Source of the DNA: Mariniblastus fucicola
Lineage (GTDB): Bacteria; Planctomycetota; Planctomycetia; Pirellulales; Pirellulaceae
Assembly (NCBI RefSeq): GCF_008087665.1
Contig: NZ_CP042912.1
Span: 3,348,001 to 3,412,000, forward strand
DNA: 64,000 nt
Direction: 5' to 3'
In this document: positions 32,010 through 40,600 of the stretch, in pieces
How positions within the stretch are numbered: the stretch's first letter is position 1
How the letters are laid out: each line of letters begins with the position of its first letter
The notes under the pieces: generated by a model
What the model was told of the DNA's origin: nothing
The model's database searches: none
The model's input: only the letters and a program-made list of their open reading frames with translations
Position numbers and translations under genes: made by a program

Positions 32010-32233
32010 GGCAGGACGGACCATCGTCTCTGTTGAGTTGGGGGGGGCGCAACACAACGGCGTCTACACGGTTTTCCTGGACGACGGGCAATTGGTGGGT
32101 GAGCCCGGCAACGTGACGCCCTCTCGGATGCTTGGAGCGTTTGAAGTTTCGATTTAGTTCAAACCGGATCTGTGGACCGACAGGTTTTCCGTGAAAGCCA
32201 GATTCGCCGATGGGTTAGAGGATCTGCCAAATT
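32010..32233 (+). other. Probable coding relic without identity
   Basis: In one plus-strand frame, after an upstream stop and a run of nine G, about 32048-32157 read AQHNGVYTVFLDDGQ and on to RMLGAFEVSI, then a stop. This looks like the end of a real protein (regular hydrophobic alternation, Gly turns) but it has no start. No complete gene fits here. I see it as decayed sequence between the PH fragment and the next REP-like repeat. Confidence 0.35.
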
Positions 32234-32250
32234 GGTCCCTGACACCTTTT
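32234..32250. repeat. REP-like repeat GGTCCCTGACACC(TTTT)
   Basis: A single copy of the intergenic motif that recurs across 32-48.5 kb (here GGTCCCTGACACCTTTT, followed by CAGC). It lies 34 bp from the 3' end of the following minus-strand gene. Confidence 0.7.
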
Positions 32251-32283
32251 CAGCGTCTCATGGAGTTGTCTGGTTGCCGGAAG

Positions 32284-32949
32284 CTAGCGAGCCCTGTAGA
32301 TCTCGCCAATGAGCTGCGTGAACTCGGATCGCGCTCCTTCTGGTAGCTTATCCATCACATCTTTCCTTAGTTTATTCTGAAGCTCTTTAATTTTTTGCTC
32401 ATACTCCTGCTTTAGTTCCGACAATCGTTCTTTAAATTTGGCATTGTCTTTAGGTGATATGTTGAGTCGTTTGGCTACACCAGCGAAAAGCCCAAACAGA
32501 TCCCCGCGGTACTCAACCAGTAGTAGTTTCTGAACCACCAACTGGTTCAAGCGTTTCATTTGGTGAGGCAGAAGTATTCTGTCGAGAGATTCCAGTGCTT
32601 CCTGGCCCAGTTTTTTATGAGACGCATGCATTGCATTGTTGGCAACGGTGCGCATTTCTTCTCGCGCAGACGCATCGGCGATTGCTTCAGACGTCGCAGA
32701 TTGTGAATGAAAATCCTCAAAAACCTTGTCACATGCTGTAATGTATTCTTCGCCCACTTTTCCAATTTCCAGTTTTTGCGACTCAACAATTTCGAGTTCG
32801 GCAACCAGATCCGGTTTTCCAAGCAGATCCAAGAAGACACGCAACTTGAAATCAGGCGTTCGATCGTTCGTGGGCAGATCTCGGGACACTTCCTGAGCGA
32901 TAGAGACGCTACTCAACAATGCCAACAAGAAAAACGTCCAAATTTTCAT
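32284..32949 (-). CDS. Small secreted coiled-coil protein of unknown function (paralogue of the IS-split gene upstream)
   Basis: 221 aa with a clean signal peptide (MKIWTFFLLALLSSVSIAQE) and AAGGAG at 5 nt before ATG 32949. The mature protein is helical and charged: FKLRVFLDLLGKPDLVAELEIV, then LLPHQMKRLNQLVVQKLLL, then a C-terminal coiled coil (LSELKQEYEQKIKELQNKL) ending FTQLIGEIYRAR. I do not recognise a named family. The gene split by the ISL3 element (32983-34993) is clearly related: RVFFDLLGQENMARELEVI, LLPHQAKRAKQI, FTELVGDIYKVR. The two were a tandem pair 33 bp apart. Likely a periplasmic protein; function unknown. Confidence 0.75.
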   Translation of the reverse strand: MKIWTFFLLALLSSVSIAQEVSRDLPTNDRTPDFKLRVFLDLLGKPDLVAELEIVESQKLEIGKVGEEYITACDKVFEDFHSQSATSEAIADASAREEMRTVANNAMHASHKKLGQEALESLDRILLPHQMKRLNQLVVQKLLLVEYRGDLFGLFAGVAKRLNISPKDNAKFKERLSELKQEYEQKIKELQNKLRKDVMDKLPEGARSEFTQLIGEIYRAR

Positions 32950-33189
32950 ACCAACTCCTTAACCAAGAAAACGTTCGAACACTTATCGCACCTTGTAGAT
33001 GTCGCCAACGAGCTCGGTAAAATCAAGCTGGATTTCCTTGGGCAATGCATCGACGACATCCTCCTGCAACTTCTCCTGAAGTTTCTTTACCTTCTCGTTG
33101 TATTCTCGCTGTAATTTCCCCAATCCTTCTTTAACCTTCGTCTCGTCCACAGACTTCAGCTTGATCCGCTCCGCCACTCCAATAAAAAG

Positions 33190-34490
33190 GGTTCATCGCG
33201 GATCTCTATGGGTCGAGGTCGAGTCCACCGCAGTAAAAGAAGATCGCTGTTTTGTAGTTTTGCCTGTTTCTGTAGCCGCCAACTCGTCGCTTGATCGATT
33301 GAATCTTGCTGTTGATTCCTTCGGCAACTCCGTTTGATATTCCACTGAAGGTGCAGTAGCTGACGATGTTGTCGATGCGAGTTTTGATCGTGCGTGCGAT
33401 TTTCTTCATTGGCTCCAGCCGAGAGTGAATCACCTTGCGGTACCACCACCTGAAGAACTCTTTCGCCTCCTTGGCGGTGTCGTGATGCCAAAGATCGCGA
33501 AGCATCTCTTTGTAAGTCCATGCCTTGCCGGTTTCGAGTTTGAAAGAAAACAACGCATCAAGACGCTGCTGGCTTGATTCCTTGAGGTTGTCATAGTTCT
33601 TCAGAAACAGGTAACGAGTCCCTGTTAGCGTGTCGTCACCTTCGCTGCGGAGACGCTTGTTCTCCTGCTTGCGAACCTTGTCTACCGCTTCGTTGACCAG
33701 CTTCATCACATGAAAACGGTCGTGCACAATCTTTGTTTCTGCCAGGGGAATGTTGGACTTTGCAGCGTTCACAAAAGCAGAGCTCATGTCCATCGCGATG
33801 GCTTCGACAGTTTCGATTTGACCCGGCAAAAGTTGAGAAAAGCATTCGTTGGCGGCCTCTTCGTTGTGGCCTTCGGAGATCGCTTCAACCGTACTGTTGT
33901 CGAGGTCGTAAATCAGAGTAATGTAGTTCTGCCCTTTCTTGAAAGACTTCTCGTCGATGCCAATGTGAGGCAGTGGACTGGATTGCTTTCGAGCTTGCCC
34001 ACGCTCGACGGCTCGCTCAAGAATCGTCCAGGTCGCTTCCCAGCCAGTTCGCAGAATCGTGCGAGCGCCTTCGATCGTTTGTGTTGCCTTGAGCAAGCGG
34101 ATCGCAAAAGCTTCGAACATCAACGTGAAGCGACTGTTGGGACTGGACCAGGGAACTTGAACCTGTTTCACGCCGTGTTCGGGACAATCCACTCGGGGGA
34201 TCGAAGCTTCCAGCATCGTCTTGAATTGGCAGCTGTCCAGGTGACGCCAGCGACGCGATGGAGAATGGTCATAGCAGCTCAATTTCCGATCGCACTGAGG
34301 GCAGCAGAACTTCGTGCCTTGTGCGTGACGCACACTAACGACGATCTCACCAAGTTCCATGTTCAGATCAACGTTCGATACTTCCCAAGGCGTCTCAATG
34401 CCAAGGATCTGTTGATAAAGTTCCGTGTCTTGCATTTGCGTTCTCCTTCTCGGAGAATTTTACAGGACCCACAAAATTCCGCGATGGACC
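33190..34490. mobile_element. ISL3-family insertion sequence, complete, 1,301 bp
   Basis: Terminal inverted repeats are visible: left end GGTTCATCGCGG and, reading inward on the other strand, right end GGTCCATCGCGG, with similarity extending about 25 bp (both arms then reach TGGGTC). The element is flanked by a perfect 8-bp direct repeat ATAAAAAG at 33182-33189 and 34491-34498, the size expected for ISL3. One intact transposase gene fills it. The perfect duplication and intact gene suggest a recent insertion. Confidence 0.95.
33206..34435 (-). CDS. ISL3-family transposase
   Basis: 409 aa, full length for the family. The N-terminal zinc-finger-like region has CCPQCD and VDCPEHG, and a helix-turn-helix follows. 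The DDE catalytic core is marked by GIDEKSFKKGQ (first Asp), AIAMDMSSAF (second Asp) and NGVAEGINSKIQSIKR (Glu). AAGGAG lies about 7 nt before ATG 34435. No frameshift or stop is seen, so it is probably active. It lies entirely inside the element and is oriented the same way as the gene it interrupts. Confidence 0.95.
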   Translation of the reverse strand: MQDTELYQQILGIETPWEVSNVDLNMELGEIVVSVRHAQGTKFCCPQCDRKLSCYDHSPSRRWRHLDSCQFKTMLEASIPRVDCPEHGVKQVQVPWSSPNSRFTLMFEAFAIRLLKATQTIEGARTILRTGWEATWTILERAVERGQARKQSSPLPHIGIDEKSFKKGQNYITLIYDLDNSTVEAISEGHNEEAANECFSQLLPGQIETVEAIAMDMSSAFVNAAKSNIPLAETKIVHDRFHVMKLVNEAVDKVRKQENKRLRSEGDDTLTGTRYLFLKNYDNLKESSQQRLDALFSFKLETGKAWTYKEMLRDLWHHDTAKEAKEFFRWWYRKVIHSRLEPMKKIARTIKTRIDNIVSYCTFSGISNGVAEGINSKIQSIKRRVGGYRNRQNYKTAIFFYCGGLDLDP

Positions 34491-35096
34491 ATAAAAAGGC
34501 CCACTTCATCTCCGGCATGCTCTTTCAGGAGTTCTTTCTGAAGAGCAATTTGCTTCGCTCGTTTCGCTTGGTGAGGCAACAGCACATTATCGAGAGCCCT
34601 TAATGTTTTGCGAGTCAAACCTTCGAAAGCAACATTTCTTGCCGACTCTGCCTTTGCGATCATCCTATTTTGCAACGAAACATTTTCATTTGTTTTTGCC
34701 TCTGCGATTTGAGAGTAACAATCATCGAAGATTTTCTGAGAAACGACTTTGTATTCGGATCCAAGTCTTTGAATTTTGGTTTTCTGAGAGTCAATCACTT
34801 CGAGCTCCCGAGCCATATTTTCCTGACCGAGCAGATCGAAAAATACGCGCATTCGAAATTTAGATGAAACAGTCAGATCGACGTCGTTTTTCTCATTTGC
34901 AGTTTCCTGTCCGCGTGAAATACCAGACAGCAGGGCAACAAGAACAATTGCCGAGATTCTGATTTTGCATGCAGGCGTGGCAAAAAAGTTCATTTGTACT
35001 TCCAAATAAGGTATAGGCCAAGAAACGCAAAAATTAAGCCGAGGCTCAGTTTCCACAATCGATTAAAACCTCCGTTCGGCGTTGAGGAGAACGAAT

Positions 35097-35128
35097 AAGG
35101 TGTCAGGGACGCCCCTGACACCTTTTTC
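35097..35128. repeat. Palindromic REP-like element, terminator-like
   Basis: AAGGTGTCAGGG (35097-35108) pairs perfectly with CCCTGACACCTT (35113-35124) across a 4-nt loop and is followed by TTTC. Two head-to-head copies of the regional motif GGTGTCAGGG make this a perfect hairpin. It could stop plus-strand transcription. It lies between the split secreted-protein gene and the next gene remnant. Confidence 0.75.
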
Positions 35129-35142
35129 TTGTCCGGAGTATT

Positions 35143-35307
35143 TTACAATGATTGTGGAACTTTTAATGTTCCCTTGAGCCAAGCTTTCATTTGCTTTTTT
35201 TGATCGTCACTTAGTAAATCCTGGACCTGCTCAGTAAATTCCTGTTGAGCCACTTCGCGACCCGTCTTAATTCTCTCAATCAGTTCACCCGATTCGCCCT
35301 TGTAGAC
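35143..35307 (-). pseudogene. C-terminal remnant of a secreted-protein gene cut by the IS3 element
   Basis: About 54 codons remain in frame before the IS3 end: YKGESGELIERIKTGREVAQ ... FTEQVQDLLSDDQKKQMKAWLKG, then LKVPQSL and stop. The composition and the C-terminal helix resemble the two neighbouring coiled-coil secreted proteins, so it may be a third member. The N-terminal part is not found on the other side of the IS3 element, so insertion was accompanied by a deletion or rearrangement. Confidence 0.6.
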
Positions 35308-35369
35308 TGCGATAGCCCAAGACTGGCGGACTCCGGCGGAAGATACGAGAATCCGCTTTGGAGGAAGCA

Positions 35370-35675
35370 ATGTCAAGCAATGGAAAACGCACACGCCGGA
35401 CTTTTTCAGAAGAGTTCAAGCGTGATGCGGTCAATCTGATCGTCAGTGAGGGCTACTCGTTTCGAGCCGCCGCTGAAGCCGTCAATGTCAACGAGAACAG
35501 CCTTCGCAACTGGCATAGAAAGTATGCTCCGGAGCCTGAACCTTGCGGTCCCGAGGCATCGCTGCAACAGGTTCTTGAAGAGAACAAACGCCTTCGCAAG
35601 CAGCTGAAGCGTGCGGAACTGGAACGTGAAATCCTAAAAAAGGCGACGGCGTACTTCGCGAAGGAGTCGCAGTGA
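35370..35675 (+). CDS. IS3-family transposase OrfA (helix-turn-helix subunit)
   Basis: 101 aa from ATG 35370, which is preceded by GGAGG at 5 nt spacing; an in-frame TTG 12 nt upstream is less likely. The start SSNGKRTRRTFSEEFKRDAV is the standard HTH_Tnp_1 opening (usual form RRxFSxEFKxxAV). The HTH (YSFRAAAEAVNVNENSLRNW) is followed by a leucine-zipper-like coiled coil (LEENKRLRKQLKRAELEREI). An A AAA AAG slippery heptamer near the end allows -1 frameshifting into orfB. It acts in DNA end recognition together with OrfB. Confidence 0.93.
   Translation: MSSNGKRTRRTFSEEFKRDAVNLIVSEGYSFRAAAEAVNVNENSLRNWHRKYAPEPEPCGPEASLQQVLEENKRLRKQLKRAELEREILKKATAYFAKESQ
35636..35642 (+). promoter_or_regulatory. 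Programmed -1 ribosomal frameshift heptamer A AAA AAG
   Basis: In the orfA frame the codons are CTA AAA AAG, which places the canonical A-AAA-AAG heptamer over the slip site. After a -1 slip the frame stays open through KGDGVLREGVAVKYAWIK into orfB. This is the known IS3-family mechanism for making the OrfAB fusion transposase. Confidence 0.8.
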
Positions 35676-36556
35676 AGTACGCGTGGATCAAACAACATCG
35701 CGACCAGTATTCCATCACGCTGATGTGTGAAATCTTCGGTGTCAGCAAGAGCGGCTACTACGATTCGATTGATCGGCCCGAGAGTAAACGTGCGGTTCGT
35801 TCTCGCGCGATTCGCGAATCTGTGAAACAGGTCTACGAAGAATCAGGGCAGATCTACGGCAGCTACAAGATCGCTGAGGAACTTGCTAACGACGCTCAAC
35901 TGGAAACGGCTTGTCGCAACACGGTAGCGACAGCCATGCGAGAAATGGGGCTTAAAAGCTGTGTTTCGCGACAGTTCAAACCAACGACGACCAAGTCAGA
36001 CCCTGACAAAAAGCCTGCTGAGAATCTTCTCTCCCAGGAGTTTGATGCCGAGGCTCCGAATCGCAAGTGGGTGGCAGACATCACTTACTTGCCGACGGCC
36101 GGTGGTTGGGTTTACCTCGCTGTAGTGCTGGACCTGTTCAGCCGCAAAGTTGTCGGTTGGCAGATGAGCGATCGATTGACGACACCGATCGTTACCGAAG
36201 CCTTGAGGAAAGCGATTGAATCCAGACGGCCAGAGTCCGGAACGCTGCTTCATCACAGCGACCGAGGCTGTCAGTACACCAGCGACGCGTTTCAGGGAAT
36301 TCTTCGCACGCTGAACATTCAGTGCTCGATGAGCCGAACAGGATGCTGTTACGACAATGCCGTCATGGAGCGCTTCTTCTGGTCGCTGAAGCACGAATGG
36401 ACGAAGCATCGTCGCTACGGAAACCTTGAAGAGGCTCGCATGAGCGTCTTCAAATACATCGAGGCGTTTTACAACTCGAAGAGAATTCATCAAACTCTGG
36501 GATACCAGACGCCCGAAGAATTCGAAAGAAACTATCGTGCAGCTTTAGCTGCTTAA
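35672..36556 (+). CDS. IS3-family transposase OrfB (DDE integrase core)
   Basis: 294 aa, overlapping the end of orfA by 4 nt (GTGA) in the -1 frame. An N-terminal HTH_21-like region (SVKQVYEESGQIYGSYKIAE) is followed by the rve integrase core. The catalytic triad is visible as NRKWVADITYLP (Asp), LLHHSDRGCQYTS (Asp) and CCYDNAVMERFFWSLK (Glu), and the C-terminus has the usual YNSKRIHQTLGYQTPEEF. Length and motifs indicate a complete, probably active protein, made mainly as the OrfAB fusion. Confidence 0.95.
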   Translation: MKYAWIKQHRDQYSITLMCEIFGVSKSGYYDSIDRPESKRAVRSRAIRESVKQVYEESGQIYGSYKIAEELANDAQLETACRNTVATAMREMGLKSCVSRQFKPTTTKSDPDKKPAENLLSQEFDAEAPNRKWVADITYLPTAGGWVYLAVVLDLFSRKVVGWQMSDRLTTPIVTEALRKAIESRRPESGTLLHHSDRGCQYTSDAFQGILRTLNIQCSMSRTGCCYDNAVMERFFWSLKHEWTKHRRYGNLEEARMSVFKYIEAFYNSKRIHQTLGYQTPEEFERNYRAALAA

Positions 36557-36602
36557 CATAAAACCGGAGTCCGCCGGTCTTGGGCTATCGCAAAAATCTG
36601 CG

Positions 36603-36632
36603 CAAAAAAAGACCGTACTCGAAAAGTACGGC
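36603..36632 (-). terminator. Rho-independent terminator of the PEP-CTERM gene
   Basis: CCGTACT (36613-36619) pairs with AGTACGG (36625-36631). On the minus strand the stem is followed by TCTTTTTTTGCG. It lies 30 bp beyond the stop codon of the 36662-37366 gene and next to the IS3 end. Confidence 0.88.
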
Positions 36633-36661
36633 CCGAAGTGTTTGTCTCAATTCGCGTTGGC

Positions 36662-37366
36662 TTAGCGACGTCGTCGCACCAAGCCAAGCAATCCAATCGT
36701 CCCAAGGATCACAAGTGATGATGGCTCTGGAACAGCGGCAGCAACAATGCTGAAATTGTCCATCGTGAGATCAATGTCTCGCGTGGAACCATTCAGCGCC
36801 CAGTCTTCTCGGATCTGAACATAGAGTTGCTTGTCTTTCGAAGCGTCGAAACCACCCTGTGTGACGAAGTCACCGGTTTGATTGTTGTCCAAGGTCAACG
36901 AGAATTCATTCAGGCCGCCGGCAAGATCAACGGGATTGATAGCTATTGAGTGAGTCGTGATTCCGCTAACTTCGCGCAATTCAAACCAGACTTGGCCCGG
37001 TCCAGCGACTGAGTCAACCGCGAAATCGAATGCCATAGTGATGTCGCTGAGCGCTAGTCCGTCGAACGCGGCGCCGGAAATGAATGGTCCCGAGACCTGA
37101 GTGCCCGCCCAGCTCGGATTCGAATCTTTGTCGAACATCCCAGTCTCGAGCAACAGTCCGTTTGCAGAGCCATTGAGGCCGCCAGCAATACTCGTTGTAC
37201 GCGTAGGCGTGTCCGCATTGGCTCCGCCGTCGGAGTAGGCGCCGTCTGTCCATCCGGCGACCGTGCCACCTTCGAAGTCTTCCTGGTAAATTATTGTGTC
37301 CGCCGAAGCAGACATGGACCCAAACGACAACAGAGCCGCGATTAAAAATAAGAATTGTCTCGACAT
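36662..37366 (-). CDS. PEP-CTERM-anchored secreted protein, laminin-G/jelly-roll-like beta-sandwich
   Basis: 234 aa with AGGAG 7 nt before ATG 37366. The signal peptide MSRQFLFLIAALLSFGSMSASA is followed by a mature domain opening IIYQEDFEGGTVAGWTDG and closing TRDIDLTMDNFSIVAA, the usual form of choice-of-anchor beta-sandwich domains. The C-terminus is a textbook PEP-CTERM sorting signal: VPEPSS, a hydrophobic helix (LVILGTIGLLGL) and RRRR. Such proteins are processed by an exosortase at the cell envelope; no exosortase gene is in this window. It is monocistronic with its own terminator. Confidence 0.9.
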   Translation of the reverse strand: MSRQFLFLIAALLSFGSMSASADTIIYQEDFEGGTVAGWTDGAYSDGGANADTPTRTTSIAGGLNGSANGLLLETGMFDKDSNPSWAGTQVSGPFISGAAFDGLALSDITMAFDFAVDSVAGPGQVWFELREVSGITTHSIAINPVDLAGGLNEFSLTLDNNQTGDFVTQGGFDASKDKQLYVQIREDWALNGSTRDIDLTMDNFSIVAAAVPEPSSLVILGTIGLLGLVRRRR

Positions 37367-37698
37367 GAAGAATCTCCTGGATGTGTAAAGTTAGCAGCGT
37401 CTAACCGAATGCAAAATAGCACTAAAATTGCGTTGATTGGCCATTATTCTCTACTGACCGGTTAGCGATAGCAAGCCGCATATCTTGCAAAAACCATAAG
37501 ATTGCCCCAGTCTTGTAATCCGTACTTTGCCGCAATGTCCCATAAGCGTGCAGAAAACTGCGTAGGACCGTGGCTCGAATTCATTGTTCTTATTTATCGG
37601 CTCGAAAGCGGAAACCCTATTGGCTACAACCGAAACGACAGATGGAAGGAGCAGAACGTATTAGTAGGAGAAAATGCTCAACGCCAGTTGCTCTTGTT
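37367..37698. other. Intergenic region between divergent genes
   Basis: 332 bp holding the promoters of the PEP-CTERM gene (minus) and the CRTAC1-like gene (plus). AGTAGGAG at 37663-37670 followed by ATG 37674 opens a 38-codon frame that overlaps the start of the next gene in another frame; it could be a leader peptide but has no other support. I see no clear promoter motif. Confidence 0.4.
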
Positions 37699-40600
37699 AT
37701 GATGAATCTCAATCAAAAGTTGTCGTTATCGAGATCCAGACGACGCAGCTCGCCTTCCTATTTCAAATTCAATTGGAACTTTCACGTGCGTAGCTACTCA
37801 GTTTATTCAACTTTCAACCTAATTTTGCTTTGCGTCTTTGTTGGTTGCACGGCCAATGAGTCGGATAATTCCACCGGCACCAAACAAGTCACCTCGCCGC
37901 CTCAATTGATTCCTGGCGACTACGAACAGATATCGGTTTCGCTCTACGCAATACCGCACGGAAAGCCCGCTCTGGAAGATGGTGGCAGCAAGCACCGTTT
38001 TGAGATGGTCAAGAACACGGGGATAGATTTTGCGAACGATTTTGATCGTGCCCAGTTGCTTCGCTATATCGAGACAGGATCCGGCGTCGCGCTTGGCGAC
38101 TACGACAACGATGGCTTAACCGATGTCTATCTCGTTGCGACTGACGGTCCGAACAAACTGTATCGCTGTGTTGGCGATTTCAAATTTGAAGACGTAACCC
38201 AGGAAGCCGGAGTCAATGGTTCGGTCAACGGGCGAGATGTATGGGGATCGGGTGCTTCGTTCGCGGACATTGAAAACGATGGTGACTTGGATTTGCTCGT
38301 TTGCAACATGAAAGCGCCAAACATTCTCTACGTCAACCAGGGTGACGGCACGTTTATCAACGGGACAGATTCAGCTGGAATTGCCTATACCGGCGGCAGC
38401 AAAGTCGGCAGCTTTTGCGATTACGATCGCGATGGCGATCTGGATCTTTACCTTTTGACATATCAGGACATCGTTCCCGAAACCAGTCACAGCTACTTGA
38501 AAGATAAAGATGGAAGAGTGGTCTGGGTGGATCCTAAAGACCGCGATGATGTTGGCATCGTTGACGGACGACTGCTCGAAGCCGGCGAGCGCGACTTTCT
38601 GTTTGAGAACAATGGCGACGGCAAGTTCAAGGACGTAACCAAACAGTCCGGGACCTGGGCTCACGAACCCGGTCTTTCGGTTATGTGGTTCGACCACAAC
38701 AAGGACAATTGGCCAGACATCTATATCGGGAGTGACTTCTGGCAGCCCGATCACTTGTTCCAAAACAATCGCGACGGCACATTTACTGATGTCCTTCCGG
38801 CGGCCGCGAGGCACAGTCCCTGGTTTTCGATGGGCAGCGACGCTGGCGACTTGAACAACGATGGTTGGTCCGAACTGATGATTGCCGATATGTCATCGCA
38901 AACTCACTTCAATCAAAAATTGAACATGGGCGGGATGTCTGACTCTTCATGGTTCCTGCAGTACGGTGCCCCGCGGCAGTACATGCGAAATGCTCTTTAT
39001 ATCAACACCGGAACCGGTCGGTTCATGGAATCGGCGTTCATGAGCGGCCTGGAAAGCACCGACTGGACCTGGGCGATTCGCTTTGCCGACCTCGACAATG
39101 ACGGACTCCAGGACATTTACGTTACCAACGGTCACGCGCGGGATATGATGAACGCCGACATAAACAATGAAGTTAGACGTCTCAATGAGGCTGGAGAAAA
39201 AGAAAAAGTACGTGACGTTAACGCGGGAATTCCTCCACGCAGGGAAACGAACGTGGCGTTCAAGAACGAAGGCGATTTTGCATTTCGACAGATCGCACAG
39301 GAGTGGGGTTTGGACCATTTAGGCGTCAGCCATGGCGTTGCTTTTGCTGACTTTGATGCCGATGGCGATCTGGATTTGATTGTCAACAATCTTTACGAAC
39401 AAGCGACGGTCTATCGGAACCGGACGGCTGAATTGAACGAATCCAATGCGATCACGGTTGATTTTCGCAGTCAGAAAAACAATCTGCTCGGCTACGGGAC
39501 GAAAGTTGAAATCTGGCACGGCGATGTGCACCAAACGAAGACGCTAACTCCAGTCCGCGGCTACCTTTCGTCGGACCAGCCGCTCATCCACTTTGGAATC
39601 GGAACCGCATCGTCGATTGATCGAATGCTGGTGACATGGCCAGATGGAAAGCGGCAGGAGTACAAACAGCTTGACAGTGGTCAACACTATCGCGTGATCG
39701 AGACGCCAGAAGACTGTCTTCCGGAAGTCGACGTCGACCAGAAGACATCGATCGCCAGGAGTTCTACAAGATTCACAGATGTGGCCGCCGAGGTTGGATT
39801 GGACTTCACCCATAAGGAAGAAGAATTCGACGACTATGCGAGAGAACCGTTGCTGCCGTATAAATTGTCGCAACTCGGAGCAGGTGTGGCGTGGGGCGAT
39901 ATCAACGAAGACGGCTATCCCGACGTCTATGTTGGAGGGTCAAATCTGCAAGTCGGTCAGTTGTTCGTCAATCGAGGTGGACTGAGATTTGAGAAATTGT
40001 TTGGTCCGTGGGTTGGTGCTTATCAATACGAGGACATGGCGCCGCTGTTTTTTGATGCTGACGGAGATGGCGATCTGGACCTGTACGTCGTTAGTGGGAG
40101 CAACGAAGTCGCGGAAGGAACGTCCGCGCTTCAGGATCGCCTGTACATTAATCAAGGCGATGAGAGATTTGAAAACGCGGCTGAGGGCGCACTGCCAAAA
40201 AACAGAGACAGCGGAAGCTGTGTTGCCGCAGCGGATTTTGATCGCGACGGTGATCTCGATTTATTCGTCGGCTCCCGTTCGGTATCTGGGAAATACCCGT
40301 TGGCCCCAACCAGCCGTCTGTTGCTCAACGATGAGGGCAAATTTTCGGATGTGACGGACTCCATTGCAGACGGGCTGTCGAACGTCGGAATGGTCAACTC
40401 GGCACTATGGTCGGATTTCAATGGTGATGGTTGGATTGATTTGATCGTGGCGAGTGATTGGGGGCCTGTATCATTTTTCAAAAATGAAAATGGCAAGCTT
40501 TCCGATGTGACCGAGACGATTGGAATGGGACCCTACAGGGGATGGTGGCATGGGTTGGCTGCGGGCGATTTTGATGGCGATGGTGATCTCGATTATGCGG

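Larger units (their letters stand above)
32983..34993 (-). pseudogene. Secreted coiled-coil protein gene split by the ISL3 element
   Basis: The N-terminal part runs from ATG 34993 (TTTGGAAG upstream, signal peptide MNFFATPACKIRISAIVLVALL) to the insertion at 34491. The C-terminal part resumes at 33181 and ends at 32983 (...DFTELVGDIYKVR). Removing the element and one copy of its 8-bp duplication gives a continuous 702-nt frame (233 aa) with the junction reading GLFIGVAERIKLK, matching GLFAGVAKRLNIS in the neighbouring paralogue. The gene was therefore intact before the insertion. A truncated N-terminal product that runs into the element (ending ...GLFMVHRGILWVL) could still be made, but it lacks the coiled coil. 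Confidence 0.9.
35308..36592 (+). mobile_element. IS3-family insertion sequence, ~1,285 bp
   Basis: Terminal inverted repeats: TGCGATAGCCCAAGAC at 35308-35323 and its complement GTCTTGGGCTATCGCA at 36577-36592; similarity continues inward through GGCGGACTCCGG. The ends are TG...CA as usual for IS3. I found no matching short direct repeat outside the ends, consistent with loss of one flank. It carries overlapping orfA and orfB with a frameshift signal and both genes look intact. Confidence 0.92.

Noticed and set aside
33710-34603. 297-codon plus-strand frame opposite the ISL3 transposase
   Set aside because: The transposase on the minus strand has clear catalytic motifs; this frame crosses the IS border and has none.
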